A stretch of 64,000 nt of DNA from Flavobacterium erciyesense (GCF_018069925.1 NZ_JAGPXB010000011.1:1-64000); one strand, 5' to 3'; counted from the first letter of the stretch, positions 52,682 to 61,466 are shown. A program made the numbers and translations. Notes: generated by a model from the sequence alone, not told the origin.

Positions 52682-53377
52682 TTAGTGCAACCCGCATTCT
52701 TTATGACTCGATTCCCACCACCATCTTCCGGCTCTGATATCTTCATCTGGAGTGATGGCTCTCGTACAGGGCGCACAACCAATGCTTACAAACCCTTTTT
52801 TGTGCAATGCATTTTGTGGTACATTATTTTTTTCTAAATAATCTTCTACTTCTTGCAAAGTCCATTTTAAGAGTGGGTTGAATTTGATAATTTCAAAATG
52901 CGCATCGTATTCAAATAGTGCTAAATCATTTCTGTTTTCGGATTGCTCTGCTCTTAATCCGGTAATCCAGACCGAATTTCCTTTTAAAGCTTTGCGCAAA
53001 GGCACTACTTTACGAATGGAGCAACATTCTTTTCTATTCTCAACTGATTCGTAGAAACTATTAGGTCCTTTAGTTTCCAATAAATTTTCTACCGCTGCTG
53101 CCTCTGGAAAAAATACTTTAATATGTTGATTGTATTTTTTTTGAGTTTTATGAAAAACATCATACGTTTCTTGAAACAATCGACCGGTATCCAATGTGAA
53201 AATTTGAACCCCAGCACCGCTATTGGCAATCATTGCTGTAATTACTTGGTCTTCTTGACCAAAAGAGGTCGAAAAAACCACTTTATCTTTATACTCTTTG
53301 GCTAAAAAACTAAAAACAGTTTCAATGTTCCAGTCTTTGGTTTTTTCAATCAGTTCTTTTGCTATGGTTGTACTCAT
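52682..53377 (-). CDS. cysH: Adenylyl-sulfate reductase (CysH family)
   Basis: A 231-residue thioredoxin-dependent reductase. Substrate blocks: KVVFSTSFGQEDQVITAMI and TLDTGRLFQETYDVFHKT. The CC pair in RKECCSIRKVVPLRKAL and the CxxC in GCAPCTRAITPDEDIRAGRWWWE bind a [4Fe-4S] cluster, which marks the APS-specific type rather than the cluster-free PAPS type. The catalytic Cys lies in the final KECGLH. It releases sulfite for the siroheme reductase downstream. First gene of the operon, with a strong promoter at 53428-53457. Confidence 0.95.
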   Translation of the reverse strand: MSTTIAKELIEKTKDWNIETVFSFLAKEYKDKVVFSTSFGQEDQVITAMIANSGAGVQIFTLDTGRLFQETYDVFHKTQKKYNQHIKVFFPEAAAVENLLETKGPNSFYESVENRKECCSIRKVVPLRKALKGNSVWITGLRAEQSENRNDLALFEYDAHFEIIKFNPLLKWTLQEVEDYLEKNNVPQNALHKKGFVSIGCAPCTRAITPDEDIRAGRWWWESSHKECGLH

Positions 53378-53420
53378 GAATTTTTATTTAAAAATCTATT
53401 ACCCTATCGGTTTACTAGAT

Positions 53421-53457
53421 TACTTTGCAAAAGTACTATTTATTTGTAAGTTACAAA
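53421..53457 (-). promoter_or_regulatory. Promoter of the cys operon, with an overlapping inverted repeat
   Basis: Minus strand -33 TTTG (53457-53454), 18-base spacer, -7 TACTTTTG (53435-53428). The plus strand reads TACTTT-GCA-AAAGTA (53421-53435), a 6+6 inverted repeat that covers the -7 box and could be an operator. The Rrf2 regulator at 54611-55021 is one candidate ligand. Confidence 0.65.
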
Positions 53458-53637
53458 ACTTTAAACGCAAAAAAACAAGCAAGGCTTATTCATTTTTCTA
53501 CTATAGCGATTTCGTTCAAAAGTAAGTCCCAGGATAGTTCAATAATTTTAAACCACTTCAGAATTAAAAATTTAAAATCATGATTTTTTTGTCAAAATTT
53601 AAAACTCTACTTTATCTATAGGATTATTATAAAATAG

Positions 53638-53653
53638 TTTTACTTTTGTAAAA
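53638..53653 (+). promoter_or_regulatory. -7 element of tauE, embedded in an inverted repeat
   Basis: TACTTTTG (53641-53648) matches TAnnTTTG, and TTTTAC (53638-53643) and GTAAAA (53648-53653) form an inverted repeat around it. The arrangement recalls the one at the cys promoter. Confidence 0.5.
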
Positions 53654-53664
53654 AATTAAAATAA

Positions 53665-54447
53665 ATGGATTTTCAAATAGGTTTTGTTATTGCCGGTCTC
53701 ATAGTGGGATTTATAGTAGGATTAACCGGTGTAGGTGGTGGCTCTTTGATGACTCCCATTTTACTCTGGTTTGGTATTCCACCTACCACAGCGGTAGGTA
53801 CTGATTTACTGTATGCAGCCTTTACCAAAATGGGCGGCATATTTGTGCATCACAAGAAAAAAAATATCGATTGGAGTATTACCGCTTGGTTATCTTTAGG
53901 AAGTGTGCCTGCAGCCTTGTTGACCTTATGGATTTTAAACAGCATTAAAACTGACATTTCAGCAATCAATAGCATAATCAAATACAGTTTGGGTTGGGCT
54001 TTATTATTCACTTCAGTTGCTATCATTTTTAAGAAAAAACTAATGGTAATTGCTCAAAAATATGCAGGTGACAAATTTCATCGTGAAAGTAAAACTCAAA
54101 ATGCTCTTACCGTAGCCATTGGAGTTTTACTTGGTGTTACTGTCACTCTAACTTCAATTGGCGCAGGAGCTTTAGGTACTGTAACGCTGTTTTTTCTCTT
54201 CCCCTTATTACCAACGCCCAAATTAGTTGGAACAGAGATTGCGCACGCTGTGCCTTTAACATTGGTTGCAGGCTTAGGACACGCATCTATGGGTAATTTA
54301 GATCTAACATTACTTGGTCAATTACTAATGGGATCGCTACCAGGTATTTTTATTGGAAGTCTCTTAAGCGGTAAAGTTCCCGATTTATTACTACGAAATG
54401 CAATAGCAATTATGTTGTTTTTTGTTGGCTATAATTTGATTTTCTAA
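53665..54447 (+). CDS. TauE/SafE-family sulfite or sulfonate exporter/permease
   Basis: A 260-residue membrane protein with about seven or eight helices. The DUF81 repeat motifs are GFIVGLTGVGGGSLMTPILLWFG (about 15-37) and LLGVTVTLTSIGAGALGTVTLFF (about 153-175). The family moves sulfite, sulfoacetate or other anions, and the direction is often unclear. Location next to the sulfate-reduction operon suggests sulfite export or sulfate import. A bidirectional terminator follows. Confidence 0.85.
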   Translation: MDFQIGFVIAGLIVGFIVGLTGVGGGSLMTPILLWFGIPPTTAVGTDLLYAAFTKMGGIFVHHKKKNIDWSITAWLSLGSVPAALLTLWILNSIKTDISAINSIIKYSLGWALLFTSVAIIFKKKLMVIAQKYAGDKFHRESKTQNALTVAIGVLLGVTVTLTSIGAGALGTVTLFFLFPLLPTPKLVGTEIAHAVPLTLVAGLGHASMGNLDLTLLGQLLMGSLPGIFIGSLLSGKVPDLLLRNAIAIMLFFVGYNLIF

Positions 54448-54465
54448 CTCCAATACAACTGCATA

Positions 54466-54506
54466 AAAAAATCCCTTTCAGCCTCAAGGTCCTGAAAGGG
54501 ATTTTC
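54466..54506. terminator. Bidirectional terminator between tauE and the Rrf2-regulator gene
   Basis: AAAATCCCTTTCAG pairs with CTGAAAGGGATTTT around a 10-base loop, with A-run on the left and TCTTATTT on the right. Confidence 0.85.
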
Positions 54507-54610
54507 TTATTTCCAATATTGTTCAATATATAATTATTTATACTTAGAAGAAAAAACTGCAACAGAACAATTAATTTCGAATATCAATATTTTAGCTACA
54601 ATTTACCCTG

Positions 54611-55021
54611 TTAGAAAGCAATGTCAGCCAGTGAATTATTTTCTAAAATCATCAATGTATTATCACGTACTTCGGTCATTAATTTACGAACGGCGCAAGT
54701 GGCTTCATCGGTACAATCGTCACAAGGCTCATAAAAATTATGACTGGCACACGGCAATAAGGCGATTGGCCCTTCCAGAATGCGATATACTTTGGCCATG
54801 CTGATGTCCTTCGGTTCTTTTATCAAGTAATAACCACCACCTTTTCCTTTTTTGGCTCCCAAAAAACCAGAATGACGCAACAACAATAAAATACTCTCTA
54901 AAAATTTAAGCGAAATGTTTTCAGATTGTGCAATATCAGCAATAGCAACAGGAGTTTGGTCTTCTCGTCGAGCCAAAAAGGTCAAAGCTTTGATACCGTA
55001 TTTTGTTTTTTTTGAGAGCAT
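54611..55021 (-). CDS. Rrf2-family transcriptional regulator
   Basis: A 136-residue winged-helix regulator. The N-terminus MLSKKTKYGIKALTFLAR and KFLESILLLLRHSGFLGAKKGKGGGYYL are family hallmarks. Cysteines at LPCASHNFYEPCDDCTDEATCAV could hold an Fe-S cluster or sense thiols. Relatives include CymR, which represses cysteine biosynthesis, and IscR. It is last in the metX-thrA-osmC-metZ run and close to the cys operon, so a role in sulfur control is plausible but inferred. Confidence 0.88.
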   Translation of the reverse strand: MLSKKTKYGIKALTFLARREDQTPVAIADIAQSENISLKFLESILLLLRHSGFLGAKKGKGGGYYLIKEPKDISMAKVYRILEGPIALLPCASHNFYEPCDDCTDEATCAVRKLMTEVRDNTLMILENNSLADIAF

Positions 55022-55122
55022 TTTACTGTTTTAGAATTGTATTAAAAAGATTCGCATTTATGAAACATTGCATTGTTTGAACCAAAACTACAATCTAAAA
55101 TCGTTAATCCCAAATCTATCCG

Positions 55123-56295
55123 TTACGAAAGCGCCTGCTCCAAATCTGCAATTACATCAGTTACGGTTTCTAAACCTACAGAAACACGCACCAAACCATC
55201 GGTAATACTTACCGCCAAACGTTCTTCAACAGATAATTTACTGTGTGTTGTTGAGGCTGGATGCGTAACAATAGTTCTGGTATCCCCTAAATTTGGCGAA
55301 AGCGAACACAATTTAATTTTATCTAGGAAAGCCCTTCCGGCTTCTAATCCTCCTTTTATTTCAAAAGCAACAATATTGCCGCCCAACTTCATTTGCTTTT
55401 GTGCAATTTCATACTGAGGATGCGATTTCAAAAAAGGATATTTCACTTTATTTACCTGAGGATGATTCTCTAAAAACTCCGCCACTTTCAGGGCGTTTTC
55501 GCAATGTCTGTCCAATCGAATGGCTAATGTTTCTAAACTTTTAGACAATACCCAGGCATTAAAAGGCGATAAAGAAGGTCCTGTAAGTCGGGAAAACAAA
55601 TAGATTTTCTGAATCAGAACAGCATCGCCAACTGTTATTCCGCCCAAAACTCTACCTTGCCCATCCATTAATTTGGTAGCTGAATGCACCACTAAATGCG
55701 CTCCCCATTTGATTGGTTGCTGCAAATAAGGCGTTGCAAAACAGTTGTCAATAATTAAAATTAAATTATGCTTTTTGGCAATATTTCCAAGCAATTCCAA
55801 ATCAATAATATCAACAGCAGGATTGGTTGGTGACTCTGCGAAAAGAATTTTTGTGTCAGGAGTAATCAAACCTTCAATAGTCTCGGGTTGATTGATGTCA
55901 AAATACGAGGTTTGAATGTTCCATTTTGGAAAATAATTAATAAACAACGAATGCGTGGCACCAAAAACACTGCTCGAAGAAACAATGTGATCCCCTGAAC
56001 TTAATAGAGCAGCCATAGTAGAATACACCGCGGCCATACCAGATGAAAAGGCAAAACCAGCTGCTGCTCCTTCCATAGCACAAACTTTGCTAATAAATTC
56101 GTTGTTATTTGGGTTGCTGTAACGACTGTAAATATTCCTGTCTTTTTCCTCCGCAAATGAGGCACGCATGTCTTCGGCATCTTCAAATACAAAACTAGAC
56201 GTGAGGTACAAAGGCACCGAATGTTCTAAATATTGTGTTCTTTCTAACTGATTGCGTATGGCTTGGGTTTCGAAACCAAATTCTTGATTGTTCAT
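55123..56295 (-). CDS. metZ: Trans-sulfuration PLP enzyme, probable O-acyl-homoserine sulfhydrylase
   Basis: A 390-residue Cys/Met-metabolism PLP protein. The N-terminus FETQAIRNQLERTQYLEHSVPLYLTSSFVFEDAEDMR (positions about 8-44) resembles MetZ. The active-site block YSRYSNPNNNEF, the SSGMAA glycine loop and VHSATKLMDGQGRVLGG with the Schiff-base Lys are present. It would convert O-acetylhomoserine (from MetX) plus sulfide to homocysteine, joining the sulfate-reduction output to methionine synthesis. Some relatives are cystathionine gamma-synthases; MetX in the operon and the direct sulfide route favour sulfhydrylase. Confidence 0.85.
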   Translation of the reverse strand: MNNQEFGFETQAIRNQLERTQYLEHSVPLYLTSSFVFEDAEDMRASFAEEKDRNIYSRYSNPNNNEFISKVCAMEGAAAGFAFSSGMAAVYSTMAALLSSGDHIVSSSSVFGATHSLFINYFPKWNIQTSYFDINQPETIEGLITPDTKILFAESPTNPAVDIIDLELLGNIAKKHNLILIIDNCFATPYLQQPIKWGAHLVVHSATKLMDGQGRVLGGITVGDAVLIQKIYLFSRLTGPSLSPFNAWVLSKSLETLAIRLDRHCENALKVAEFLENHPQVNKVKYPFLKSHPQYEIAQKQMKLGGNIVAFEIKGGLEAGRAFLDKIKLCSLSPNLGDTRTIVTHPASTTHSKLSVEERLAVSITDGLVRVSVGLETVTDVIADLEQALS

Positions 56296-56299
56296 CTTT

Positions 56300-56404
56300 T
56301 TTTATTTTTAACACGAATTGCACGAATTTGCACCAATTCATATTGTTTTAAATTTCAAAATCAAACTGACAAATCTGTGTAAATCTGTGCAATCTGTGTT
56401 TTTT
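56300..56404. repeat. Short-period spacer repeat between osmC and metZ
   Basis: ACGAATTGCACGAATTTGCA and AATCTGTGTAAATCTGTGCA form degenerate direct repeats. No terminator is seen. Confidence 0.55.
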
Positions 56405-56415
56405 TATTGGATAAT

Positions 56416-56841
56416 TTATAATGGCAGTCCGTTCAAAACTACTTTGTAATGTATGGTTGCTGTTGGTTCTAATGTTTTGGAAACCGAACAGTATTTTTCA
56501 AAAGAAAGTTGTGCTGCTTTTGCGGCTTTGTCTTCCTTGATATCACCTTCTAAATAAAACACCACATGGATATTTTTAAATGGTTTTGCTTCTCCAACTT
56601 GTACGCGTTCGCCTTCAACCTCAGCTTTGAAAGATGTGATTTCTTGACGTTGTTTTTTTAAAATCGAAATCATATCAATGGCGCTACAACCAGCAACTCC
56701 CATCAATACTAATTCCATCGGACTGGCGCCCATATCGTTTCCTCCATATTCAGGACGGCTATCTAAGTTTACCAAATGCCCTCTTTCGTTTTTTAATTCG
56801 AAATGGAAATTATCGTTTACTCTGTTTAATGTTATTTTCAT
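56416..56841 (-). CDS. OsmC-family peroxide-reductase-like protein
   Basis: A 141-residue OsmC/Ohr fold protein. GGNDMGASPMELVLMGVAGCSAIDMISILKKQRQEI (about 34-69) includes one catalytic Cys (VAGCSAIDM). A second Cys in QLSFEKYCSVSKTL (about 116-129) completes the usual pair. The family reduces organic hydroperoxides. It lies between thrA and metZ on the same strand, so it is part of the SAM-I-controlled run; its role in methionine metabolism is unclear. Confidence 0.85.
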   Translation of the reverse strand: MKITLNRVNDNFHFELKNERGHLVNLDSRPEYGGNDMGASPMELVLMGVAGCSAIDMISILKKQRQEITSFKAEVEGERVQVGEAKPFKNIHVVFYLEGDIKEDKAAKAAQLSFEKYCSVSKTLEPTATIHYKVVLNGLPL

Positions 56842-56937
56842 TACTAACTTTTTTGAACGCTGATGACGCGGATTTCCTCACGCGGATACAACTGATTTTA
56901 TATTTAAATTCTGATTCCTGAAAACTGTTCACTTCAA

Positions 56938-59352
56938 TTACCCTTTATCAGACAACCTTAAAATATCACCAAAAACACCTCTTGCCGTTACCGCAGATCC
57001 TGCGCCTGCACCTTGAATTACAATTGGTCGGTCTCCGTACGATTCGGTGTAAATTTCGAAGAAAGAGTCCGAACCTTTCAATCCGCCCAAAGCCGTATCT
57101 GATGGCACCGAAACTAATTTTACTTCGAGATTTCCTTTGTCATTTTGCAAATCCCCTGACAATTCGCCTATGTAACGCAACACGTGATTCGGTTTTTGAT
57201 CGGCTTTTATTTTTGCATAAATAGGATCAAACTCCGTCAATTTATTCAAAAACTCTCCCACATCTCCGCTACGCAAATGTTCTGGAATTAAATTTTGAAT
57301 CGCAATTTCTTCAAACTCATTTTGCAAGTCTAGTTCCCTAGCCAAAATCAATAATTTTCGACCTACATCATTTCCGCATAAATCCTCCCTCGGATCTGGC
57401 TCGGTATATCCATTTTCGATGGCTTCTTTCAAAATTTCGCTAAACGGTACATCTTTAGCCGAAAAATTATTGAACAAATAACTCAATGTTCCTGAGAAAA
57501 CGCCTTTAATCTTTGTGATGTTTTCACCAGAAAGATGCAACAATTTAATAGTGTCAATCAAAGGTAATCCTGCTCCAACATTGGTTTCATAAAGATACGT
57601 CTTTTGGTTTTCTGCCAGAACTTTTCGTAATTTTTTATAAAAACTATAACTCAACGTATTGGCCACTTTGTTTGACGAAATCAAATCGAAACTATTTTCT
57701 ACTAACGAAATATAATTCGTTACAAAATCAGCACTTGCAGTATTATCAATGGCTATTAAATTCTCTAAATGGTGCTCATTTGCGTAGGCAATCACATCAT
57801 CAATTGTATACGAGAATCCGTTGGTTTGAATTTCGTTTTTCCAGTTAGGTGTCACGCCGTTTTTATTCAAAAGTACATTTTTAGAATTGGCAATGGCAAA
57901 TACATTCAACTTAATGTCTTTTCTTTTTTCGATGGCTGCAGCCGATTCTAAAATTTGATTAATCAAGGTACCGCCCACCAAACCGTGACCGAAAACAGCA
58001 ATATTTATTTTCTTGGCTACGCCAAAAATCTCTCCGTGAATGACATTTAAAGCTTTGTGCAATTGTGATTTTTTAACAACCAAACTCACATTCTTACCAG
58101 TCACCGTATTATTGAAGAGAATTGGAACAATTTTATTCTTGATTAAAGCCGTATAAGGTTTGTGAAACGTGCTTAAATCCTGCCCGATAATAGAGATGAC
58201 AGCTACATCATCAGCCACGGTTATTTTATTGACATCTTTCGAATAGAAATCATTTTCGAATTCCTTTTCCAATTCAATCATGGCCGTAGTAGCTTTGTCA
58301 GCAGCCACAACCAATCCTATTCCGCGCTCTGATGAACCTTGCGAAATGATACTCACACTGATATTGTTGTCTCCCATTACTCTAAAAATTCGAGCATCGA
58401 CTCCTGTTTTCCCAAGCAACCCTCTTCCTTCCAGATTTACCAAAGCTACATTTTCAAGAACCGAAAGCGTTTTAATTCCTTCCTTATTAGAATTGGAAGT
58501 AATTAAAGTCCCTTTGTTTTCATGATTGAAAGTATTTAAAATTCGGAGCGGAATGTTTTTTTCTAATAACGGAATGATAGTTTTGGCGTGCAAAATAGTC
58601 GCTCCAAAATTTGCAATCTCATTCGCTTCATTAAACGATAAGTGATCAATTTTCTTAGCATCGACAACTAAATCAGGATTTGCAGTGTAAATACCGTCAA
58701 CGTGTGTGTAATTTTGTAATTCGTCGGCATTTAAATAATTCGCAATCAACGAAGCGGTATAATTACTCCCGTTTCTGCCAAGAGTTGTAGTGTCATTATT
58801 AGTGGTAGAACCAATAAAACCTGTAATTACATTGACCGTATTTTCAGTGTTTTGCTTAAAAAAAGCAACCACATTTTTCTTCGAAAGTTGTTCTAAGGGT
58901 TGTGCATCACCAAATTTAGCATCGGTTTTTATCAATTCACGCGTATCGGTAAAACGAGCATGAATTCCTTTTTCCACAAGGATCGCCGTCAGTAATTTTG
59001 CCGAAAGCAATTCGCCTTTAGACAAAATCTGGTCTTTGATTTTTTTACTGTAATCTCCTATAAGGCTTACACCTTCGAACAATTTTTCTAAAACAATGAA
59101 CTCCTCAGACAAATCAACAGCATCATAAACGTCTTGCTGGTAGGTTTTGAAATCTTCAAAAAGTGGTTTGTAATCTCCGTTTTGAGAGGCAATGGTTAAA
59201 ATTTGCTCCAACTCATCTGTTGCGTTACCACGTGCTGAAACCACAACTGCAATTTTCTCGCCCTGATTTACTTTGTCTGTTATTATGGCAATAACTTTAT
59301 TTAATCCGTCACCATTTGATAACGATTTACCTCCAAATTTTAATATTTTCAT
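56938..59352 (-). CDS. thrA: Bifunctional aspartokinase / homoserine dehydrogenase
   Basis: An 804-residue fusion. Residues about 1-280 are aspartokinase, starting MKILKFGGKSLSNGDGL (KFGGKS in place of the usual KFGGTS), with GFIGSTTNNDTTTLGRNGSN. Two ACT domains occupy about 300-445. Residues about 455-804 are homoserine dehydrogenase with NAD motif IAVFGHGLVGGTLINQI and the catalytic TEPDPREDLCGNDVGRKLLILARE. It supplies homoserine for MetX. It lies 19 bases after metX, so it is probably also under the SAM-I riboswitch. Confidence 0.95.
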   Translation of the reverse strand: MKILKFGGKSLSNGDGLNKVIAIITDKVNQGEKIAVVVSARGNATDELEQILTIASQNGDYKPLFEDFKTYQQDVYDAVDLSEEFIVLEKLFEGVSLIGDYSKKIKDQILSKGELLSAKLLTAILVEKGIHARFTDTRELIKTDAKFGDAQPLEQLSKKNVVAFFKQNTENTVNVITGFIGSTTNNDTTTLGRNGSNYTASLIANYLNADELQNYTHVDGIYTANPDLVVDAKKIDHLSFNEANEIANFGATILHAKTIIPLLEKNIPLRILNTFNHENKGTLITSNSNKEGIKTLSVLENVALVNLEGRGLLGKTGVDARIFRVMGDNNISVSIISQGSSERGIGLVVAADKATTAMIELEKEFENDFYSKDVNKITVADDVAVISIIGQDLSTFHKPYTALIKNKIVPILFNNTVTGKNVSLVVKKSQLHKALNVIHGEIFGVAKKINIAVFGHGLVGGTLINQILESAAAIEKRKDIKLNVFAIANSKNVLLNKNGVTPNWKNEIQTNGFSYTIDDVIAYANEHHLENLIAIDNTASADFVTNYISLVENSFDLISSNKVANTLSYSFYKKLRKVLAENQKTYLYETNVGAGLPLIDTIKLLHLSGENITKIKGVFSGTLSYLFNNFSAKDVPFSEILKEAIENGYTEPDPREDLCGNDVGRKLLILARELDLQNEFEEIAIQNLIPEHLRSGDVGEFLNKLTEFDPIYAKIKADQKPNHVLRYIGELSGDLQNDKGNLEVKLVSVPSDTALGGLKGSDSFFEIYTESYGDRPIVIQGAGAGSAVTARGVFGDILRLSDKG

Positions 59353-59371
59353 CGTGTTGTGTGTTTGTAGC

Positions 59372-60340
59372 TTAGAATAAATCTTGAAGCAAATTGTGTA
59401 ATTGTTTGTATTCTATCAAAAAAGCATCGTGTCCGTGAATGGAAACTATTTCTTGATAACTAACTTTTTTATTTATTTTTTGTAGTTGCTCAAAAGTCGC
59501 TTTATTTTCACTGGCTGTAAAAAACAAATCCGAATTGATGGCTATGATGTGAATTTCTGCCGTTACCGCTTCGATTGTATCTTCAAATGATGACCGATTG
59601 CGAGTGACATCAATGGTTTTCAATAATTGATTCATCATTTTATAGGATGCCAATTGAAAACGCTGTTGCAATTTTTCGCCGTGATGCAACAACCAACTTT
59701 CAACATTAAAAATGGCTAACTCCTCATTAGTAGTTCGTTGAAATTTTGCCGCAAATGATTCTGGAGTTCGGTAACACAACATCGCGTGCGTACGGGCATC
59801 CTGAATGGGTTTAGATGAATTATTAAGAATTTGTTCTTGCAAAAAACAATTGGCAATAAGCCAGTCTGTAGCTTTCCAATCGGTAGCAATTGGAATTAAT
59901 TTTTGAGTTATTGTTGATTCTAATGCAACCATTTCCCATGCAATTCCGCCACCTACAGAACCTCCAATAATGGCATATATTTTTGTAACCTCAAGCAAAT
60001 GAATGCCTTTTATAAAAGTTCTAGCAATATCTCTTGCTGAAAAATCAAGATAATTTTCAATTACAGCGCCATCAAATCCATTTCCGGGAACGTTAAAAGC
60101 AAGTACGGTATATTTTGTAGTATCAATAGTTTTATTGGCGCCAATTAGTTCATTCCACCAACCGTTATCGCCTACAACCTGTGAATTTCCGGTTAGCGCA
60201 TGATTGACCAAAACGATAGGAGCTGTATGTAATGGCAACCCAAAAACTTGATAACTTAAGTTTAGAGCATTATAAATTGCACCTGACTCCGTGGTGAAAT
60301 TGTGTAAAGTAATTGTTGTTGGTTTATTTTCCAATTTCAA
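59372..60340 (-). CDS. metX: Homoserine O-acyltransferase-like alpha/beta hydrolase (MetX)
   Basis: A 322-residue alpha/beta-hydrolase of the MetX family, shorter than the usual 350-380. The N-terminal oxyanion block is VNHALTGNSQVVGDNGWWNELIG; the nucleophile elbow is AIIGGSVGGGIAWEM (Ser in GGSVGG). The Asp/His pair lies in AINSDLFFTASE and VSIHGHDAFLIEY. It activates homoserine for MetZ. The conserved N-terminus (MKLENKP) can only start at TTG 60340; no in-frame ATG precedes it nearby. A SAM-I riboswitch lies 74 bases upstream. Confidence 0.9.
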   Translation of the reverse strand: MKLENKPTTITLHNFTTESGAIYNALNLSYQVFGLPLHTAPIVLVNHALTGNSQVVGDNGWWNELIGANKTIDTTKYTVLAFNVPGNGFDGAVIENYLDFSARDIARTFIKGIHLLEVTKIYAIIGGSVGGGIAWEMVALESTITQKLIPIATDWKATDWLIANCFLQEQILNNSSKPIQDARTHAMLCYRTPESFAAKFQRTTNEELAIFNVESWLLHHGEKLQQRFQLASYKMMNQLLKTIDVTRNRSSFEDTIEAVTAEIHIIAINSDLFFTASENKATFEQLQKINKKVSYQEIVSIHGHDAFLIEYKQLHNLLQDLF

Positions 60341-60413
60341 ATCTGTTATAATTAGGACTTGTGTTTGGAAATATTAGAAAGAAAGCTAGGTGTTATCTAG
60401 ACAAATTCTTAGT

Positions 60414-60517
60414 GTTATCTTTCCACGATGGGCGTGGTAGAATGCAGCACCTTCTTCGATAAATCGAAGGGTTGCTAAGGCTTCATCGGGTCTAATCCCT
60501 CTGCCTTTCTTTATAAC
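60414..60517 (-). promoter_or_regulatory. SAM-I (S-box) riboswitch upstream of metX
   Basis: Minus strand: GTTAT (60517-60513) pairs with ATAAC (60418-60414) as P1. The core reads AAAGAAAGGCAGAGGGA, GACCC, GATGAAGCCTTAGCAACC and GAAGAAGGTGCTGCATTC, then a closed P4 hairpin (CCACGCCCATCGTGG). These match the S-box order and spacing. It controls metX-thrA-osmC-metZ. A second AGATAACAC copy lies at 60397-60389 downstream, which could compete for P1. Near-consensus -7 elements lie between 60545 and 60585. Confidence 0.93.
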
Positions 60518-60751
60518 ATTTCAATACTGTTGTGAACTTTGTGAGTGCAAATTAAAGATTAATTTTGGTAACCACCAAATTTAAATACGCAATCGATTTT
60601 TCTGTTTCGCAAAGTAAGTGACTTTGGTACAGACATCAAAAGTTAGGAAGTCCTGACAAGGTAACATAGAACAAAACCATTTTTTTACCTTGCCAAAACA
60701 ACCTTTTTACCTACTGGGTTAGCTATTTTCTTAACCTGAATAGTCATTGCA

Positions 60752-60961
60752 TTAGATAAATAACTCTTCATTCTCTTGAGAATACATTAAAAAAAGCAAT
60801 GAATTTGGAACTAACTTTTGAGCAATTGCATCATTAGTTGCAAACTCAAAACGTGGGTGAATTAAAACATTTACGGCTTCAACTGCTTTGATTTTATTGT
60901 TTCGAAAATTGAACTTTCGTAAAAAACGAAACGGATCTGATAAACTTCTTTTTGTTTTCAT
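60752..60961 (-). CDS. Small hypothetical protein (doubtful)
   Basis: A 69-residue ORF from ATG at 60961. The N-terminus is basic (KTKRSLSDPFRFLRKFNFRNNKIK); the rest is mixed, ending LLFLMYSQENEELFI. I do not recognise a family. An in-frame start at 61018 is less likely, because it lies close to the terminator at 61019-61052. The gene-free stretch on either side is regulatory (SAM-I aptamer to the left). Without homologues it may be a chance ORF. Confidence 0.35.
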   Translation of the reverse strand: MKTKRSLSDPFRFLRKFNFRNNKIKAVEAVNVLIHPRFEFATNDAIAQKLVPNSLLFLMYSQENEELFI

Positions 60962-61018
60962 ACTATTGGTTGTTAAAATGTTACTATTGTTTTTCTGTTC
61001 ATAAACTTCATAAAGCAA

Positions 61019-61052
61019 AAAACCCTTTTAGATGCAAATCCAAAAGGGTTTT
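61019..61052 (-). terminator. Terminator on the minus strand, no assigned gene
   Basis: AAAACCCTTTT (61019-61029) pairs with AAAAGGGTTTT (61042-61052). On the minus strand a U-run follows. It would end a short transcript that starts between it and the terminator at 61211-61242. Confidence 0.7.
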
Positions 61053-61210
61053 AAGTAGTTTGTACTTATTATTATCCTTGGGATTCACGAATTGGGTGCA
61101 GCAAATACGGCTTTTGCAACGAAATGCATCGAAATTTGGACTGACTGTTTTTTGTAATTATTTAAAATGTATTGAATCATGTATTGTTTGTATGGTGTTC
61201 GAATTTCTCA
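61053..61210 (-). other. Possible short transcript (31-codon ORF or small RNA) between two terminators
   Basis: Both flanks are minus-strand terminators, so something is probably transcribed here on that strand. A 31-codon ORF is present (minus strand, about 61175-61080: MIQYILNNYKKQSVQ... ending AAPNS). No ribosome-binding site or known RNA family is recognised. It may be a small RNA, a tiny protein or a gene remnant. Confidence 0.35.
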
Positions 61211-61242
61211 AAAAAAAAGCTTCCTTGTTCAGGAAGCTTTCA
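61211..61242 (-). terminator. Second minus-strand terminator in the metX-metK spacer
   Basis: AAAGCTTCC pairs with GGAAGCTTT around a 7-base loop, with nine U residues on the minus-strand side. No gene upstream of it on the minus strand is visible up to metK. Confidence 0.75.
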
Positions 61243-61466
61243 TATATAATTTTAAATTAAAATTATGCTATAAGCATCCCTCAGGAATTTTCCTGTGCGA
61301 CTTTATGCGAAAAGCAGATTGAAATTTTCATTTTATTTTGATTTGAAAGTCAAATATGCAACTTAATTTTGACAAAAACAAGAGCGTCAAGGAATTAATT
61401 CAAATTAGTTTCAAAAAACATATCAAAAGGGCCTATTTTTTATCGGCAAAAAAAAGTTAAGTTTAA

